17,076 nt of DNA from CAZRNB01 sp964601355 (GTDB lineage: Bacteria; Planctomycetota; Phycisphaerae; Sedimentisphaerales; Anaerobacaceae), in contig CAZRNB010000061.1 in the NCBI GenBank assembly GCA_964601355.1, positions 1-17,076 of the forward strand, written 5' to 3'. The notes under the pieces are model-generated. The model searched no databases. It was not told the origin of the DNA and saw only the letters and a program-made list of their open reading frames with translations. Below are positions 15,316 through 17,076 of this stretch, piece by piece; position 1 is the stretch's first letter, and the number at the start of each line of letters is the position of its first letter. A program made the translations under genes and the position numbers.

Positions 15316-15457
15316 TGCTCTGTAGAAAACAGGTCAGAACGTCATTTCGAGCGAGCCGAAGGCGAATCGAGAAATCTACTAAAAAGCAGATTTCTCCACT
15401 TCGTCCCGATGAATCGGGACTTCGGTCGAAATGACAGAGGGTCTTTTCTACGGAGCA
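15316..15457 (-). mobile_element. MITE-like palindromic element, copy B
   Basis: The core at 15341-15435 is bounded by GTCATTTCGA and TCGAAATGAC and, read on the - strand, matches copy A at 6269-6381 almost throughout. The variable module is here a simpler hairpin, GTCCCGAT-TC-ATCGGGAC (15403-15420). The shared AGAAATCT...AGATTTCT module is present. Outer arms TGCTCTGTAGAAAA (15316-15329) and TTTTCTACGGAGCA (15444-15457) form a 14-bp inverted repeat with one mismatch. ATTCTCAAT occurs directly on both sides (15306-15314 and 15457-15465), like a target duplication. It has no coding capacity. Confidence 0.8.
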
Positions 15458-15467
15458 TTCTCAATTC

Positions 15468-16643
15468 TTAATTCTTAACTCTCAATTCAGATTTATGCAC
15501 TTTTATTTTGACCTCATTTCTGGCCCATTTATCTATTTCAAGCAACTCTTCCAAGGACACGTTTGTTTTAACGTCGTGTTTATTAAGGCAATGCTCGATC
15601 AATTCCACTATATTAACAAATTTGATGCTGCCTGCCAAAAACTCTTTTACCGCAGCTTCGTTGGCCGCGTTGAAAACAACGGCGGCTGTGCCGCCCGTCC
15701 GCGCGACCTCGAAACCCAGCGATATTGCGCGAAACGTCTCCAAATTGGGTTTTTCAAATGTCAGTTTTCCAGTCTCCTCCAGCCGCAGATGCTTACAGAT
15801 GCCGGCAACGCGGGCAGGATATGTTAAAGCATATTGGATCGGCAGGCACATATCCGGCTCGCTTAGCTGCGCTATAATCGAGCCGTCTATAAATTCGACC
15901 ATTGAGTGGACAATCGATTCAGGATGCACCAGCACCTCGATTTTTTCCACCGGCATATCAAAAAGCCAGTGTGCCTCGATAATCTCAAACGCCTTATTCA
16001 TCATAGTCGCGGAATCGACGGTTATCTTAGGCCCCATATCCCAAACCGGATGCGAAAGCGCCTGTTCCAGCGTGACGTTCTGTAAATCTTCGCAGGTGAG
16101 CTTTCTAAACGGTCCGCCGGAAGTAGTTAAAATAATTCTACCGACCTCTTCATGGCTGCCCGTCAGCAGAGCCTGGCAAATTGCCGAGTGCTCACTGTCT
16201 ATCGGCAGAATAGTGCCGTTGGTTTCTCCTGCGGTTTTCATAAGCAGCTCGCCCGCAATAACAAGGGGCTCTTTGTTTGCGATGGCAAGTCTTTTGCCGC
16301 GTCTGGCCGCTGCAAGAACGCAGGGTAGTCCCGCGGCTCCGACAATAGCGATGAGGACGATATCAACCTCACCCAGCTCCGCCAGATCTATCAAGCTGTC
16401 CGGCCCGCTAAGAATATCGGCATCCAAATCGCTGGTCATTTCCTGAAGCTGCTCTGCGTAATTTGTATCCGTAACTGCTATATACTTTGGTTTATACCGC
16501 TGTGCCTGTTCAGCCAAAAGCGCGACGTTACTATGTGCGCTTAATGCGAAAATTTGGTACTGCGGCCCAAGAGAATCGATTACCCGCAGCGCATTTTTCC
16601 CAATCGATCCCGTTGAGCCTAAAATAGCTATTCTTTTAGTCAT
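15468..16643 (-). CDS. dxr: 1-deoxy-D-xylulose 5-phosphate reductoisomerase
   Basis: The MEP-pathway enzyme (IspC) converts DXP to 2-C-methyl-D-erythritol 4-phosphate with NADPH in the cytosol. It has 391 residues, the normal length. The NADPH loop GSTGSIG is at 9-15. ANKEP (122-126), PIDSEHSAI with metal ligands D149 and E151, HPVWDMGPKITVDSATMMNK (198-217) and E220 as the third metal ligand are all visible. I prefer the ATG at 16643 to the one at 16655. It gives the family's usual MTKRIAILGSTGSIG start and leaves AGGA at 16655-16658 upstream as a distant Shine-Dalgarno. The C-terminal KSELRVKN and the stop are encoded by a degenerate AATTGAGAGTTAAG run that continues downstream. A promoter lies about 130 bases upstream. 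It leads into rseP after a 215-base gap. Confidence 0.95.
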   Translation of the reverse strand: MTKRIAILGSTGSIGKNALRVIDSLGPQYQIFALSAHSNVALLAEQAQRYKPKYIAVTDTNYAEQLQEMTSDLDADILSGPDSLIDLAELGEVDIVLIAIVGAAGLPCVLAAARRGKRLAIANKEPLVIAGELLMKTAGETNGTILPIDSEHSAICQALLTGSHEEVGRIILTTSGGPFRKLTCEDLQNVTLEQALSHPVWDMGPKITVDSATMMNKAFEIIEAHWLFDMPVEKIEVLVHPESIVHSMVEFIDGSIIAQLSEPDMCLPIQYALTYPARVAGICKHLRLEETGKLTFEKPNLETFRAISLGFEVARTGGTAAVVFNAANEAAVKEFLAGSIKFVNIVELIEHCLNKHDVKTNVSLEELLEIDKWARNEVKIKVHKSELRVKN

Positions 16644-16686
16644 TAAAGTTAACATCCTGTTTTCTGCTGGAGCGACAATCCACGAA

Positions 16687-16769
16687 CTTCAAAATCGACA
16701 TTTGGCAATCGGAAATCGTCAATTTATTCATTTTCGATTTCTGACTTCTGTCTTCTGTCTTCTGTTATC
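16687..16769. repeat. degenerate oligomer run in the dxr leader
   Basis: Two kinds of irregular repeats stand side by side: TCGAAATCG/AATCGGAAATCG-like words (16687-16740) and three copies of a TCTTCTG/ACTTCTG word (16742-16765). They fall between the predicted dxr transcription start and its ATG, so they would be in the 5' untranslated RNA. I see no open frame in them. Confidence 0.6.
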
Positions 16770-16777
16770 TACGTAGA

Positions 16778-16806
16778 AGGATATGATAAGCGCCATATAC
16801 TGTCAA
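16778..16806 (-). promoter_or_regulatory. sigma70-type promoter for dxr-rseP
   Basis: Read on the - strand there is a perfect -35 TTGACA (16806-16801), a 17-base spacer and a -10 TATCCT (16783-16778). The predicted start near 16771 would give a leader of about 130 bases before the dxr ATG. It is the best promoter match I noticed in the window. Function is inferred from sequence and placement. Confidence 0.7.
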
Positions 16807-16809
16807 GAA

Positions 16810-16886
16810 GCAAGCCCCGTTAGAAAACCAAGTTGCATAAAAGAGTCAAATTGGCCGAAGCCAAAGGTCTCTAACGGGGGCAAGCC
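16810..16886. repeat. 65-bp inverted-repeat element with flanking direct repeats
   Basis: Perfect 10-bp inverted ends, CCCCGTTAGA (16815-16824) and TCTAACGGGG (16870-16879), enclose 45 bases containing a TTGGC-CGAA-GCCAA hairpin (16851-16864). GCAAG, extending to GCAAGCC, occurs directly at 16810-16816 and 16880-16886, as a target duplication would. It lies immediately upstream of the dxr -35 box. It could be a tiny mobile element or a structured RNA; no protein is encoded. Confidence 0.65.
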
Positions 16887-16906
16887 GGACAACCGAGAAT
16901 AACGCA

Positions 16907-16948
16907 CTGGCCGAAAGCCGGTTTGATCCAGTCCAGGGCTTCGCCCTG
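16907..16948. repeat. two further short hairpins upstream of dxr
   Basis: Two hairpins follow the 65-bp element: CTGGC-CGAAA-GCCGG (16907-16921, one G-T pair) and CAGGGC-TTC-GCCCTG (16934-16948). Neither is followed by a T-run on either strand, so they do not look like terminators. No convincing gene is seen in 16656-17076. This stretch holds the dxr leader, its promoter and these hairpins. Confidence 0.5.
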
Positions 16949-17005
16949 ATCCTCTAATATAAAGCCCGATAATTCGATGAAATCGCAGAATTTATTTGAC
17001 ATACG

Positions 17006-17031
17006 GCTTGCCAAAAAAAATTTTGGTAAGC
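17006..17031. promoter_or_regulatory. 26-bp near-perfect palindrome
   Basis: GCTTGCCAAAA and TTTTGGTAAGC are inverted copies with one mismatch around an AAAA centre. The size and dyad symmetry would suit an operator or a hairpin. The gene it would serve lies beyond the window edge, and there is no T-run to make it a terminator. Confidence 0.4.
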
Positions 17032-17076
17032 GTTCACCATATTTCGAGTAATTTGAAGTAAAAGCTTGTCTTTGTC

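Noticed and set aside
15262..15489. CRISPR array
   Set aside because: The repeats are degenerate short words and one palindromic element, without uniform spacers or cas genes nearby.
15508..16446. 312-residue open frame on the + strand
   Set aside because: It lies entirely antisense to dxr, which has complete catalytic motifs. The translated protein is a Ser/Ala-rich shadow with no recognisable domain.
16812..16884. tRNA, tmRNA or 6S-type RNA
   Set aside because: It has a closing stem but no acceptor CCA, no cloverleaf arms and no long 6S-like duplex. I kept it only as an inverted-repeat element.
16996..17024. TTGACA as a possible + strand promoter pointing out of the window
   Set aside because: The best -10 at 17-18 bases is AATTTT in a poly-A/T palindrome, which is too weak to call without seeing a downstream gene.

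Overview
The window looks like a chromosomal piece of an uncultured Gram-negative-type bacterium of moderate GC content. I favour a Planctomycetota/Phycisphaerae-like organism. The reasons are a very long site-2 protease with four PDZ-like repeats, abundant short GC-rich hairpin repeats, and degenerate oligonucleotide runs between and inside genes. This assignment is inference: no rRNA or other taxonomic marker is present.

Left part, + strand, 1-10011: a surface-glycan or lipid-linked-glycan assembly locus. In order it holds the 3' end of a GT2 glycosyltransferase, a polytopic GT-C-like glycosyltransferase, a GT4 glycosyltransferase, an AsnB-type glutamine amidotransferase, a second GT4-like glycosyltransferase, a SAM methyltransferase, a second AsnB-type amidotransferase and a flippase-like LPG_synthase_TM membrane protein. 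Most junctions are overlapping or nearly abutting (ATGA at 155-158, 2 bp, 3 bp, 0 bp, 13 bp), so this is probably one operon. Two repeat-bearing gaps, 5026-5103 and 6223-6436, interrupt it. A plausible division of labour is that the glycosyltransferases build a glycan, the amidotransferases convert sugar or uronate carboxylates to amides, and the methyltransferase caps or decorates it.

Middle, - strand, 13037-10071: a serine hydroxymethyltransferase homologue with several substituted active-site and folate-site residues, followed by two SAM methyltransferases that overlap by GTGA. This cluster converges on the + strand operon across a symmetrical double-hairpin repeat that should act as a bidirectional terminator.

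Right part, - strand, 16643-13108: dxr (isoprenoid precursor synthesis) then rseP (intramembrane protease), a pair often adjacent in bacteria. A good sigma70-type promoter lies at 16806-16778. Upstream of it is a hairpin-rich stretch without genes, including a 65-bp inverted-repeat element flanked by direct repeats.

The most unusual content is the repeat layer and the SHMT homologue. There are two copies of a modular palindromic MITE-like element, two copies of a TGAAA/TTTTA double-hairpin repeat with compensated stem changes (one with the asnB stop codon in its loop), and low-complexity oligomer runs that enter the coding sequence of rseP, dxr and probably the GT-C gene. The SHMT homologue keeps the PLP lysine but has lost most recognisable folate contacts.
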